From NCBI RefSeq assembly GCF_901827205.1, contig NZ_LR594675.1, positions 868,001-932,000 of the forward strand: 64,000 nucleotides of DNA, read 5' to 3'. This DNA comes from Variovorax sp. PBS-H4 (GTDB lineage Bacteria > Pseudomonadota > Gammaproteobacteria > Burkholderiales > Burkholderiaceae_C). The notes under the pieces were generated by a model, which made no database searches, had not been told where the DNA came from, and worked only from the letters and a program-made list of their open reading frames with translations. A program made the translations under genes and the position numbers. Shown piece by piece: positions 35,835 through 44,489 of this stretch (within the stretch, counting starts at the first letter, position 1; every line of letters starts with the position of its first letter).

Positions 35835-36737
35835 ATGAAGAAGCAAGTATTGGCACTGGCCGTGATGGCGCTCGCCGCCGGCAGCGCACTGGCGCAGGCC
35901 AATGACACGCTGGCCAAGATCAAGTCCAGCGGCGTCGTCACGATGGGGGTGCGCGATTCCTCCGGTGCACTGGCTTACACCATCGGCGACGGCAAGTACG
36001 TCGGCTTTCACACCGAGATGGCGCGCAAGATCCTGAGCGACATTCAGAAGCAGCTGGGCCTGCCCAAGCTGGAGGTCAAGGAGCAGCTGGTGACCTCGCA
36101 AAACCGCATTCCTCTGGTGCAGAACGGCACCGTCGACCTCGAGTGCGGCTCGACCACCAACAACGCGACCCGCCAGAAGGACGTGGACTTCGCCGTCACC
36201 ACCTTCGTCGAGGAAGTGCGCATCGCCGTGAAGGCCGACTCCGGCATCACCAAGATCGCCGACCTCAATGGCAAGAGCGTGGCCACCACCACCGGCACCA
36301 CGTCCGTGCAGACCCTGCGCAAGAACGAGCGCGCGCAAGGCATCGACTTCAAGGAAGTCATGGGCAAGGACCACGCCGACAGCTTCCTGCTGCTCGAGTC
36401 CGGCCGTGCCGACGCCTTCGTGATGGATGGCCAGATCCTGGCCGGCAACATCTCCAAGTCCAAGAACCCGGCCGGCTTCAAGATCGTGGGCGAGCCGCTG
36501 TCGGTCGAGCCGATCGCCTGCATGGTGCGCAAGGGCGACAAGGCCTTCCTGGACGCGGTCAACAAGAGCATCGAGGCGCAGATCAAGGACGGTTCCCTGG
36601 CCAAGCTGTACGACAAGTGGTTCATGCAGCCGATCCCGCCGACCAACACCAAGGTGGGCCTGCCCCTGTCGGAGGCCACCAAGGCCGCCTGGGCCTCGCC
36701 CAACACCAAGCCGATGGAAGACTACGCCAAGAAGTGA
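35835..36737 (+). CDS. gltI: Glutamate/aspartate ABC transporter substrate-binding protein
   Basis: A 300-residue polar amino-acid binding protein with signal peptide ('LALAVMALAAGSALAQ'). Family 3 motifs are 'SGVVTMGVRDSSGALAYTIG', 'QNRIPLVQNGTVDLECGSTT', 'NNATRQKDVDFAVTTFVEEV', and 'DSFLLLESGRADAFVMDGQI', which match GltI/DEBP closely. ATG at 35835 follows CAGGAG; the open frame upstream is not coding. A hairpin with T-run lies after the stop, before gltJ, which would give more binding protein than permease. Confidence 0.94.
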   Translation: MKKQVLALAVMALAAGSALAQANDTLAKIKSSGVVTMGVRDSSGALAYTIGDGKYVGFHTEMARKILSDIQKQLGLPKLEVKEQLVTSQNRIPLVQNGTVDLECGSTTNNATRQKDVDFAVTTFVEEVRIAVKADSGITKIADLNGKSVATTTGTTSVQTLRKNERAQGIDFKEVMGKDHADSFLLLESGRADAFVMDGQILAGNISKSKNPAGFKIVGEPLSVEPIACMVRKGDKAFLDAVNKSIEAQIKDGSLAKLYDKWFMQPIPPTNTKVGLPLSEATKAAWASPNTKPMEDYAKK

Positions 36738-36757
36738 TGCACATGGGCTGAACCGGA

Positions 36758-36787
36758 ACGCCCGCCCTCTGCGGCGGGCGTTTGTTT
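36758..36787 (+). terminator. Intercistronic hairpin after gltI
   Basis: Arms ACGCCCGCC and GGCGGGCGT (9 bp, 6-base loop) are followed by TTTGTTTT. It has the form of a Rho-independent terminator and lies 20 bases after gltI and ahead of gltJKL, so it probably works as partial terminator or as an mRNA stabiliser for gltI. Confidence 0.85.
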
Positions 36788-36836
36788 TCAGGTTTTCTTT
36801 TCTTCTTCTTCAAGCAATAACGACGAGGAGGTCCCG

Positions 36837-37562
36837 ATGGGAAGTTGGGATTGGCAGGTCTTCCTGCAGGACCCGGGCGGCAAGGACCCGACGTATTGGC
36901 AGTGGCTGCTCTCCGCGTGGGGCTGGACGGTATCCGTCGCGCTGTCGGCTCTGGTGGTGGCACTGGTTCTCGGCTCCGTCGTCGGCGTGATCCGCACGCT
37001 GCCCAGCAGCCCTTTCTGGGTGCGGCTGGGCAATGCGTGGGTCGAGCTGTTCCGCAACATTCCGCTGCTGGTGCAGATCTTCCTCTGGTACCACGTGGTA
37101 CCGGCGCTGTTCCCGGTCATGCGCGACGTGCCGCCGTTCGTGCTGGTGGTGCTGGCGCTGGGCTTCTTCACCTCCTCGCGCATTGCCGAGCAGTTGCGCT
37201 CCGGCATCCAGGCGCTGCCGCGCGGGCAGCGCTACGCCGGCATGGCGGTGGGCTTCACCACGTCGCAGTACTACCGCTACGTGCTGCTGCCGATGGCCTA
37301 CCGCATCATCATTCCGCCGCTGACCAGCGAGTCGATGAACATCTTCAAGAACTCGTCGGTGGCCTTCGCCGTGTCGATCGCCGAGATGACGCAGTTCGCG
37401 ATGCAGGCCGGCGAAGAGACCGCGCGGCCGATGGAGATGTACCTGGCCGTCACGGTGCTCTACATCATCTCGGCGTTTGCCATCAACCGCATCATGGCGT
37501 CCATCGAGAAGCGCACGCGCGTGCCCGGCTTCATCGCCCAGGCGGGCGGGGGAGGGCACTGA
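36837..37562 (+). CDS. gltJ: Glutamate/aspartate ABC transporter permease GltJ
   Basis: A 241-residue HisM-type permease with about five membrane helices. Markers are 'AWVELFRNIPLLVQIFLWYH' and the coupling motif 'SGIQALPRGQRYAGMAVGFT', then 'IIPPLTSESMNIFKNSSVAF'. A GAGGAG site precedes the ATG by 6 bases. It forms a heterodimeric pore with GltK, one base apart downstream. Confidence 0.94.
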   Translation: MGSWDWQVFLQDPGGKDPTYWQWLLSAWGWTVSVALSALVVALVLGSVVGVIRTLPSSPFWVRLGNAWVELFRNIPLLVQIFLWYHVVPALFPVMRDVPPFVLVVLALGFFTSSRIAEQLRSGIQALPRGQRYAGMAVGFTTSQYYRYVLLPMAYRIIIPPLTSESMNIFKNSSVAFAVSIAEMTQFAMQAGEETARPMEMYLAVTVLYIISAFAINRIMASIEKRTRVPGFIAQAGGGGH

Positions 37563-37563
37563 C

Positions 37564-38235
37564 ATGTTGGCCAACCTCGACTTCTCCTTCTACAACTGGA
37601 ACGTCATCAGCGGATTCCTGCTGAAGGGCCTGTACTTCAGCGTCTTCCTCACGGTGGTTGCAACCCTCGGCGGCATCGTCTTCGGCACGCTCCTGGCCTT
37701 GATGCGTCTGTCGGGCAAGAAGTGGCTGGACGCGCCCGCCGCCATCTATGTCAACGGCATGCGCAGCATTCCGCTGGTGATGGTGATCCTGTGGTTCTTC
37801 CTGCTGGTGCCCTTCATCATTGGCCGGCCGATCGGCGCCGAAGTCTCGGCGATCGTCACGTTCGTCGCCTTCGAGGCCGCCTACTTCAGCGAGATCATGC
37901 GCGCGGGCATCCAGTCGATCCCGCGCGGCCAGGTCTACGCAGGGCAGGCGGTGGGCATGACCTACAAGCAGAACATGACGCTGGTGATCCTGCCGCAGGC
38001 CTTCCGCAACATGCTGCCGGTGCTCCTGACGCAGACCATCATCCTGTTCCAGGACACGTCGCTGGTGTATGCCATCGGCGCCTACGACCTGTTGAAGGGC
38101 TTCGAGACGGCCGGCAAGAATTTCGGCCGGCCCATCGAGTCCTACCTGCTGGCGGCGGTGGTGTACTTCGTCATCTGCTATGCACTGTCGTTCCTCGTCA
38201 AGCGTCTTCACAAGAAGATCGCCATCATTCGCTGA
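37564..38235 (+). CDS. gltK: Glutamate/aspartate ABC transporter permease GltK
   Basis: A 223-residue second permease. The conserved stretches are 'IYVNGMRSIPLVMVILWFFL', 'RAGIQSIPRGQVYAGQAVGM' (ATPase contact) and 'LLTQTIILFQDTSLVYAIGA'. The ATG lies one base after the gltJ stop. Length and order match gltIJKL of enteric and betaproteobacteria. Confidence 0.94.
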   Translation: MLANLDFSFYNWNVISGFLLKGLYFSVFLTVVATLGGIVFGTLLALMRLSGKKWLDAPAAIYVNGMRSIPLVMVILWFFLLVPFIIGRPIGAEVSAIVTFVAFEAAYFSEIMRAGIQSIPRGQVYAGQAVGMTYKQNMTLVILPQAFRNMLPVLLTQTIILFQDTSLVYAIGAYDLLKGFETAGKNFGRPIESYLLAAVVYFVICYALSFLVKRLHKKIAIIR

Positions 38236-38253
38236 ACATCGAAAGGCAAAGTC

Positions 38254-39003
38254 ATGGCCGACAAAATGATTGAAATCAAGAACGTCTCCAAGTGGTACGG
38301 GCCGGTCCAGGTGCTCAACGACTGCTCCGTCAGCATCGCCAAGGGCGACGTGGTGGTGGTGTGTGGCCCTTCCGGCTCGGGCAAGTCCACGCTGATCAAG
38401 ACGGTGAACGCGCTCGAGCCCTTCCAGAAGGGCGAGATCACGGTCAACGGCATTCCGCTGCACGACCCCAAGACCAACCTGCCGAAGCTGCGCTCCAAGG
38501 TGGGCATGGTGTTCCAGCACTTCGAGTTGTTCCCGCACCTGTCGGTGACGGAGAACCTCACGATCGCGCAGATCAAGGTGCTGGGCCGCTCGCAAGACGA
38601 GGCCAGGACGCGCGGCCTGAAGATGCTCGACCGTGTCGGCCTGATGGCGCACAAGGACAAGTACCCTGGTCAGCTCTCCGGCGGCCAGCAGCAGCGCGTG
38701 GCGATCGCGCGCGCGCTGAGCATGGACCCGATCGTGATGCTGTTCGACGAGCCGACTTCGGCGCTCGACCCCGAGATGGTCGGCGAGGTGCTGGACGTGA
38801 TGGTGGCGCTCGCCAAGGAAGGCATGACCATGATGGTGGTCACGCACGAGATGGGCTTTGCGCGAAAGGTGGCGAGCCGGGTGATCTTCATCGACGTGGG
38901 CGGGCGCATCCTGGAAGACTGCTCGAAGGACGAGTTCTTTGCGCATCCGGAGAACCGGCAAGCGCGGACCCGGGACTTCCTGAACAAGATCCTGCAGCAC
39001 TGA
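38254..39003 (+). CDS. gltL: Glutamate/aspartate ABC transporter ATP-binding protein
   Basis: A 249-residue ATPase: Walker A 'GPSGSGKST', Q-loop 'KVGMVFQHFELFPHLSV', signature 'LSGGQQQRVAIARALSM', Walker B 'VMLFDEPTSALDPEM' and H-loop 'VVTHEMGFARKVA'. It ends the importer operon and is followed by a terminator hairpin at 39026. Confidence 0.95.
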   Translation: MADKMIEIKNVSKWYGPVQVLNDCSVSIAKGDVVVVCGPSGSGKSTLIKTVNALEPFQKGEITVNGIPLHDPKTNLPKLRSKVGMVFQHFELFPHLSVTENLTIAQIKVLGRSQDEARTRGLKMLDRVGLMAHKDKYPGQLSGGQQQRVAIARALSMDPIVMLFDEPTSALDPEMVGEVLDVMVALAKEGMTMMVVTHEMGFARKVASRVIFIDVGGRILEDCSKDEFFAHPENRQARTRDFLNKILQH

Positions 39004-39025
39004 ACGCTGCGTGCCTTGAACGAAG

Positions 39026-39048
39026 AGCCCTGCAATGCGGGGCTTTTT
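39026..39048 (+). terminator. Rho-independent terminator of gltIJKL
   Basis: Stem AGCCCTGC/GCGGGGCT around an AAT loop, with one G-T pair, followed by TTTTT; it begins 23 bases after the gltL stop. Confidence 0.85.
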
Positions 39049-39197
39049 GCTTTCTGGGGCTTGTGGTCCGATGGGGAGGGCGCCCGGCGTGCGGTGCGGG
39101 CCAGCCGACCCACTGCGGCGGCCCCTTCGAGGCTTCCCTGCGGTGCTCGCCTTTCTGGGGAGAGGGCGGGGGTGAGGGCAATGGGACTGTCCACGAA

Positions 39198-39374
39198 GGC
39201 GTGCGGTATGCCCTGGGCTGGCCGTTGAGGCGCCGCCGAGCAGCGCAGCGGCAGGCGGATCAGGGCCGCGCGTGTTTGAGCGAAGCGAGTTTGCGCGGAC
39301 CCCGCCTGTCGCGAGCAGCGCAGGGCAGCCCGAAGGGCCGGTGACGTCGGCCGGCCCAGGGCATACAGCACGCC
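39198..39374. repeat. Inverted-repeat element related to the 9134-9843 element
   Basis: The 26-base arms at 39198-39223 and 39349-39374 are reverse complements with two mismatches (ends GGCGTGC and GCACGCC). Between them, 39255-39305 is identical over 51 bases to 9653-9703 of the large inverted repeat. It is thus a second, shorter member with the same core and different arms. It may act as a bidirectional terminator between the convergent genes. Confidence 0.85.
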
Positions 39375-39425
39375 TTCGCACCCCCCGGGTAGAACGCTCG
39401 TTAGCCCCCCAAGGCAGAACGCCCG

Positions 39426-40460
39426 CTATTTCTTCCGAGCAGCGATCGCCTGCTCAGCCTTCGTCACCAGCTCCGCGCCGATCTGCGGCTTCCACTTCGC
39501 GTACACGGGGCGCGTCGCCTTCACGAAGGCTTCCCGCTCTTCCGGCGTGAGCTGCGTCACCGTCACGCCCATCCCCGCAATGTCCTTCAGCACGGGCTTG
39601 TCCGCTTCTACCAGGCCCTTGCGCGCGAGCTCGATCTCCTGCTTGCCGGCATCGATGGCAGCCTGGCGCACGATCGCCTGGTCGGCCGGGGTCCACGAGG
39701 CCCAGGTGTCCTTGTTGACCACGAACACCAGCGGGTCGGCCATGTAGCCCCACGTCGTCACGTACTTCTGCCCGACCGTGTGCATCTTGAGTATGGTGAA
39801 GAGGAAGAGCGGGTTCTCCTGCCCGTCCACCGCACCGCTCGCCAGCGCAGGCTGCGCATCGGCCCAGCTCATCTGCGTCGGGTTGGCGCCCAGCGCGCTG
39901 AACATGTCGGAGAAGATGGGCGAGCCCACCACGCGGATCTTCATGCCCTTCAGGTCTTCAGGCGATTTGATCGGACGTTTGGAGTTGGTGATCTCGCGGT
40001 AGCCGTTCTCGCCCCAGGCCAGCGGCACCACGCCCGACTTGTCCAGCGTCTTGAAGATCTCCTTGCCGACCTCGCCCTGCGTCAGCGCATCGACGGCCGC
40101 GTAGTCCGGCATCAAGAAAGGCAGCGAGAACAGGTTGAGCTGCTTCACCTGGGGCGACCAGTTGATCGTCGAGCCCACCGCCATGTCGATCACGCCTTGG
40201 CGCAGCGCGCTGAACTCGCGCGTCTGGTCGCCCTGGATCAGCGAGACGCCCGGGTAGAGCTTGATGTTGATGCGGCCCTGCGTGCGCTCCTTCACCAGGT
40301 CGGCCCAGATCTTGCCGGCCTGGCCCCAGGGCGTGGGCGGTCCCAGCACCAGCGACATCTTGTATTCGGCCTTGTAGCCTTGCGCCGGCGCGGACACCGA
40401 GAAGCTGCCCAGCGTGGCAGCGACCGCCAGCAGGCCGAGCAGGGAACGACGGAATTTCAT
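39426..40460 (-). CDS. dctP: TRAP transporter substrate-binding protein (DctP family)
   Basis: A 344-residue periplasmic receptor with signal peptide ('LLGLLAVAATLGSFSVSAPA'). DctP blocks are 'WGQAGKIWADLVKERTQGRI', 'QGDQTREFSALRQGVIDMAV', 'VVPLAWGENGYREITNSKRP', 'IKSPEDLKGMKIRVVGSPIF', including the Arg that binds the ligand carboxylate, and 'WASWTPADQAIVRQAA'. It is the first gene after the two membrane subunits in map order but is last to be transcribed. Ligand: most likely a dicarboxylate or other organic acid. Confidence 0.93.
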   Translation of the reverse strand: MKFRRSLLGLLAVAATLGSFSVSAPAQGYKAEYKMSLVLGPPTPWGQAGKIWADLVKERTQGRINIKLYPGVSLIQGDQTREFSALRQGVIDMAVGSTINWSPQVKQLNLFSLPFLMPDYAAVDALTQGEVGKEIFKTLDKSGVVPLAWGENGYREITNSKRPIKSPEDLKGMKIRVVGSPIFSDMFSALGANPTQMSWADAQPALASGAVDGQENPLFLFTILKMHTVGQKYVTTWGYMADPLVFVVNKDTWASWTPADQAIVRQAAIDAGKQEIELARKGLVEADKPVLKDIAGMGVTVTQLTPEEREAFVKATRPVYAKWKPQIGAELVTKAEQAIAARKK

Positions 40461-40481
40461 GAGTCTGTCTCCTTCAAAAAT

Positions 40482-41780
40482 TCAATAGCCGAGCGCGTGC
40501 GGCAGCCACAGCGCCAACTGCGGCCAGATGATCACCGCCACCATCACGAGGAACATCGCGAACAGCATCCAGCCCACCCAGCGCACCGTTTCTTCCATGC
40601 GCACGTTGGCGATGCGGCACGACACCATCAGGTTGACCGCCAGCGGCGGCGTGAACTGACCCAGCGCCACCTTCAGCGTGAGGATCACGCCGAACCACAC
40701 CGGGTCCCACTTGTAGTGCTGCACGATCGGCCACAGCAGCGGCACGAAAATCAGGAAGATCGAAACGCCATCGAGGAACATGCCGACCGTGATGAGCAGC
40801 AGGATCAGCAGCGACAGCACGCCGTATTCCCCCAGCCCCGAGTTCACGATCGCGCGTGTCACCGGATCGATCACGCCCAGCGTCGACAGCGAGTAGGCGA
40901 AGATGCCCGCCAGCGAGACCACCAGCAGGATCACCGCCGACAGCTCGCCCGACTCGCGCAGGATCACGAACAGGTCCTTGACCCGGATCGTGCGATGCAC
41001 CGCCATGCCCACGAAGAGCCCGTAGAACACCGCCACCACCGCTGCCTCGGTCGGCGTGAACCAGCCCGCGCGCATGCCGCCGAGGATCAGCACCGGCGCC
41101 GCGAGGCCCCAGATCGCGTCGCGCAGGCTCTGCCAGAAGGGCGGCCGCGGCAGCGTGGCCTCGAGCGCGCCCATGCGGTGGCGGCGCGCCATCCACACGG
41201 CCGGCACGATCAGCGCCACGCCCGCCAGCACACCCGGCACCATGCCGGCCGCGAACAGCGCCGGCACCGAGGCGCCCGGCACCAGCACCGAATAGACGAT
41301 GAAGGCCACCGAGGGTGGGATCAGGATGTCGGTGGCAGCGGCGGCCCCGACCACGCTGGCCGAGTAGGCCGCCGGGTAGCCCGCACGCGACATCGCGCCG
41401 ATCATCACTGCGCCGACGGCCGCTGCATTGGCGGGGCCCGACCCCGAGATGCCGCCGAGGAACATCGCGACCACGATGGCCACCAGCGGTAGCATGCCCG
41501 GCCCGCGCCCCACGATCGCGATCGCGAAGTTGACCAGGCGCAGCGCCACGCCCGAGCGGTCGAAGATCGAGCCCACCAGCACGAACATCGGGATCGCCAG
41601 CAGCGGGTACTTGCCCAGCCCGGCATAGAAGTTCTGCGGCACCGCCAGCAGCCCGAACCACTGGGCATCGGCGTTCGCCAACCCGATGGCCACGGCGCCC
41701 GCGAGCCCCAGTGCCGCGCCGATCGGCACGCCCACCAGCATCATGACGATGAAGGCGGCAAACAGCAGCGCCGGAATCAT
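40482..41780 (-). CDS. dctM: TRAP transporter large permease (DctM family)
   Basis: A 432-residue permease with about 12 hydrophobic helices. DctM signatures include 'AIPMFVLVGSIFDRSGVALR', 'AMFLGGISGSGPANAAAVG' (the substrate/ion path), 'SVVGAAAATDILIPPSVAFI' and 'GQFTPPLAVNLMVSCRIA'. The start ATG overlaps the stop of the small subunit. The longer antisense-like frame upstream is rejected. Confidence 0.94.
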   Translation of the reverse strand: MIPALLFAAFIVMMLVGVPIGAALGLAGAVAIGLANADAQWFGLLAVPQNFYAGLGKYPLLAIPMFVLVGSIFDRSGVALRLVNFAIAIVGRGPGMLPLVAIVVAMFLGGISGSGPANAAAVGAVMIGAMSRAGYPAAYSASVVGAAAATDILIPPSVAFIVYSVLVPGASVPALFAAGMVPGVLAGVALIVPAVWMARRHRMGALEATLPRPPFWQSLRDAIWGLAAPVLILGGMRAGWFTPTEAAVVAVFYGLFVGMAVHRTIRVKDLFVILRESGELSAVILLVVSLAGIFAYSLSTLGVIDPVTRAIVNSGLGEYGVLSLLILLLITVGMFLDGVSIFLIFVPLLWPIVQHYKWDPVWFGVILTLKVALGQFTPPLAVNLMVSCRIANVRMEETVRWVGWMLFAMFLVMVAVIIWPQLALWLPHALGY

Positions 41781-42373
41781 TGGCGCGCGTCCTCGGCACG
41801 CCGTTCGCGGCTGCGCCGGATGAACAGTCCCACCGCGCGCAGCCCGATCGCCAGGCAGACGATCGGCAGCCAGATCGAATACCACCACTGCGGCACGCCG
41901 ATGCCGGGCGAGGTTTCCTCGAACCGGTAGTCGTCCCACACCACGCGCACGCTGAGCGCCGCGATCAGGAAGAAGAGCGCGGCCACCATCAGCGCGCCGA
42001 ACTGCGCGAGCCGCTTGCGCCGGCCGATGGAGCCGCTTTCGGCGAAGTACTCGATGCGGATGTGCCGGTCGCGCGCCACCGCGGCCGAGCCCGCGACCAT
42101 CGCCAGCAGGATCATGAGGAACACCGAGAACTCTTCCGTCCACGCGAACGAGGAATCGGTGAAGTAGCGCACCAGCACGTTGGCGAACGTGATGCAGGCC
42201 AGCAGCCCCATGATGATCACGGTGGCCCAGTCTTCGATGGCGAGCGGGACGCGTGTCGGCTCGTCGGTTGCTTCGATCTCGGGGGGCAGGGGGGTGGCGG
42301 CGTCCAGCAGGGGGCCGGACTCGGGAGGAGAGGACATCAAGGGGAACGGAGGCAGCGGCCAGGATTGGGCCAC
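41777..42373 (-). CDS. dctQ: TRAP transporter small permease (DctQ family)
   Basis: Up to 198 residues with four membrane helices beginning near 'EDWATVIIMGLLACITFANV' and the DctQ signature 'FAWTEEFSVFLMILLAMVAG' plus 'RDRHIRIEYFAE'. The first 45 residues are a Pro-rich cytoplasmic lead. The start is uncertain: GTG at 42373 or ATG at 42337, neither with a clear ribosome-binding site. It overlaps dctM by ATGA. Confidence 0.9.
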   Translation of the reverse strand: MAQSWPLPPFPLMSSPPESGPLLDAATPLPPEIEATDEPTRVPLAIEDWATVIIMGLLACITFANVLVRYFTDSSFAWTEEFSVFLMILLAMVAGSAAVARDRHIRIEYFAESGSIGRRKRLAQFGALMVAALFFLIAALSVRVVWDDYRFEETSPGIGVPQWWYSIWLPIVCLAIGLRAVGLFIRRSRERRAEDARQ

Positions 42374-42475
42374 CGGGGATCGTAACGATCGATAACCGTT
42401 TGCCCCATCGGGGCTTTCCTTAGGGCCGCTCGCCGAGACAGGTGGCCGGCGCGCCCAGCGTCCGGCAAGGGGCCG

Positions 42476-44416
42476 TCATTTCACGAGCACCTGGACCTTG
42501 AGCGGCAGCCGCCCGAGCGTGTCCTGCAGGCGCGCCTGCAACGCCTGCACCGCCGGCCCCGCGGCAGCGGCATCGATGGTCACCGTGAGCGACTTCTCGC
42601 CCTCGGCCCGCACCGCCGGGCGCGCGGCGCCGGGCAGGTCGAGCTCGGCCCAAGCCTCCTCCACCAGCGACTCCGCCACGTGGCGGGCAGCGAGGGCACG
42701 CAGCTCGGGCTTGAAGATCTTGCCGACATTGGTCATCGGCATCTGCTCGATCACCACCACCGACCTGGGCTTGGCCGGCGCTTCGTCCACGCGCGCCGCG
42801 GCAAAGGCCAGCAGCTCGGCCTCGCTCGCCTGCGCGCCAGGCACCAGCGTGGCGAAGGCCACCGGCAATTCGCCCGCATAGGCATCCGGTGCGCCGACCG
42901 CGGCGCACAGTTGCACCGCGGGATGCGCGCCCAACGCATCCTCGATGGTCTTGGGGTCGATGTTGTGGCCGCTGCGGATGATCAGGTCCTTGGAGCGGCC
43001 GCTCAGGTTGAGGCGCTCCTCGCCGTCGATCCAGCCCAGGTCGCCGGTGGCCAGCCAGCCGTCGGCAGTGAAGGTCTTCGCGTTGTCTGCCGGATCGACG
43101 AAGCCCGAGAACAGGTTGGGCGACTTGAACAGCACCATGCCCTGCTCGCCCGGAGGAAGCGCCTGGTCGCTGGCATTGCCGTGCTCGTCCAGCGCCACGA
43201 TGCGGATCTGGGTCCACGGCAGGCGCAAGCCCACGCAGCCCGGCGGGCCGATCACGCCGGGCGGTGTGATGGTGGAGATGCCGGCCATCTCGGTCATGCC
43301 CAGGCTCTCGTGCACGTGCAGGCCGAACAGGCGCTCGAAGCGCGCCGCCAATTCAGGCGGCAGCACCGCGGCGCCGGTGCGGCAGTAGCGGATGGAGGAG
43401 ATGTCGGCGCCGTCCAGCGGCACGTTGGCCAGCGCCGCGAGCACGGTGGGCACGGCGGACAGCGACGTCGGCCGGTGCTTCTCGACCAGCTTCCAGTAGT
43501 TCGCCATCACCTGCCGGTTGCGCAGCAGGGTGGTGGTGGGAATGATCACTTCGACCCCGGCCGAGAGCGAGGCCAGCGAGGCCGGCAGCACGCCCGCCAC
43601 ATGGAACAGCGGATAGCCGTTGATCGTGATGTCGTGGGGCCCCTGGCCCGTCATGTTCACGCTGGCGAAGGCGGTGAAGACCTGCGCGCCATGGCTGTGG
43701 CGCGCCAGCTTGGGCGCGCCGGTGGTGCCGCCGGTGTGGAAGTAGGCGGCGATGTCGGCGCGCTGGATGTCGCGGCCGCTCACCAGGCGGGCATCGGGCT
43801 CGCGCGCGCGCTCCGTGGCGAAGTCGAGCACGCCCGCGGGCAGGGCGCCCGCGGCACCCGGCGCCTCGTCATGCGGCGCCACGCGCAGCACGGTCGTGAG
43901 CGTCGGCACCTGGCCGCGCAGGCGCAGCGCCTTTGACCACATGCCGCCATCGTCGTCAGCGCCCCAGGCGATCAGCACCTTGGCGCGGCCGGCCGTCATC
44001 AGTGAAACCAGCTTCTCGTCGGTCAGCAGCGGATTGAGCGGCTGCGCAATGCCGGCCGCGCTGCCGCCCCACAGCGCCAGGTGGTACTCGAGGCAGCCCG
44101 GCAACAGGATGGCCACCGCATCGTCCGGCCCGACGCCGAGCCTGTGCAGCAGGTTCGCGGTCTGGTGGATGCCTGCCAGCAGCTGGGCATAGGACCAGCG
44201 GATCGGTTCGTCGGCCGGGTCGCCGCTGCGCAGGAAGGTCAGCGCCGTCTTGCCGCCGAAGGCCGCGGCGGCGTTGCAGAAGATCTCATAGGTGCTGCGC
44301 ACCGTCAGCGCCTCGTCCAGCGGCGTTGCTTCGAGCCGGCGCACGTCCTCGATGCTGCGGATGGGAAAGGACGCGCTGAAGGGCGCGGCCGTCGCGCGTG
44401 TCTCGCTCGTGCTCAT
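42476..44416 (-). CDS. Acyl-CoA synthetase (AMP-forming)
   Basis: A 646-residue ANL-superfamily ligase. The P-loop is 'YFHTGGTTGAPKLARHSHG' near residue 240, A5 'ESLGMTEMAGIST', A7/A8 'GWLATGDLGWIDGEERLNL' and 'SGRSKDLIIRSGHNI', and the C-terminal catalytic Lys in 'MTNVGKIFKPELR'. A further ~75 residues beyond that Lys extend it past the usual 520-560. A GAGGAG site precedes the ATG. It closes the minus-strand CoA operon, 73 bases after the dehydrogenase, and probably activates the acid degraded by it. Confidence 0.88.
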   Translation of the reverse strand: MSTSETRATAAPFSASFPIRSIEDVRRLEATPLDEALTVRSTYEIFCNAAAAFGGKTALTFLRSGDPADEPIRWSYAQLLAGIHQTANLLHRLGVGPDDAVAILLPGCLEYHLALWGGSAAGIAQPLNPLLTDEKLVSLMTAGRAKVLIAWGADDDGGMWSKALRLRGQVPTLTTVLRVAPHDEAPGAAGALPAGVLDFATERAREPDARLVSGRDIQRADIAAYFHTGGTTGAPKLARHSHGAQVFTAFASVNMTGQGPHDITINGYPLFHVAGVLPASLASLSAGVEVIIPTTTLLRNRQVMANYWKLVEKHRPTSLSAVPTVLAALANVPLDGADISSIRYCRTGAAVLPPELAARFERLFGLHVHESLGMTEMAGISTITPPGVIGPPGCVGLRLPWTQIRIVALDEHGNASDQALPPGEQGMVLFKSPNLFSGFVDPADNAKTFTADGWLATGDLGWIDGEERLNLSGRSKDLIIRSGHNIDPKTIEDALGAHPAVQLCAAVGAPDAYAGELPVAFATLVPGAQASEAELLAFAAARVDEAPAKPRSVVVIEQMPMTNVGKIFKPELRALAARHVAESLVEEAWAELDLPGAARPAVRAEGEKSLTVTIDAAAAGPAVQALQARLQDTLGRLPLKVQVLVK

Positions 44417-44489
44417 GACGGGTCTCCTCGTTCGGGCGTGGGTCGATGCGCGCCGCGCTGCGTGGCGCGCTTTGCCCATTGTGAATGCG

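Larger units (their letters stand above)
39004..39425. other. Convergent intergenic region with repeat element
   Basis: 422 bases between gltL (plus) and the TRAP receptor gene (minus). It holds a terminator at 39026-39048 and an inverted-repeat element at 39198-39374, both described separately. No credible gene is present. Confidence 0.8.
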
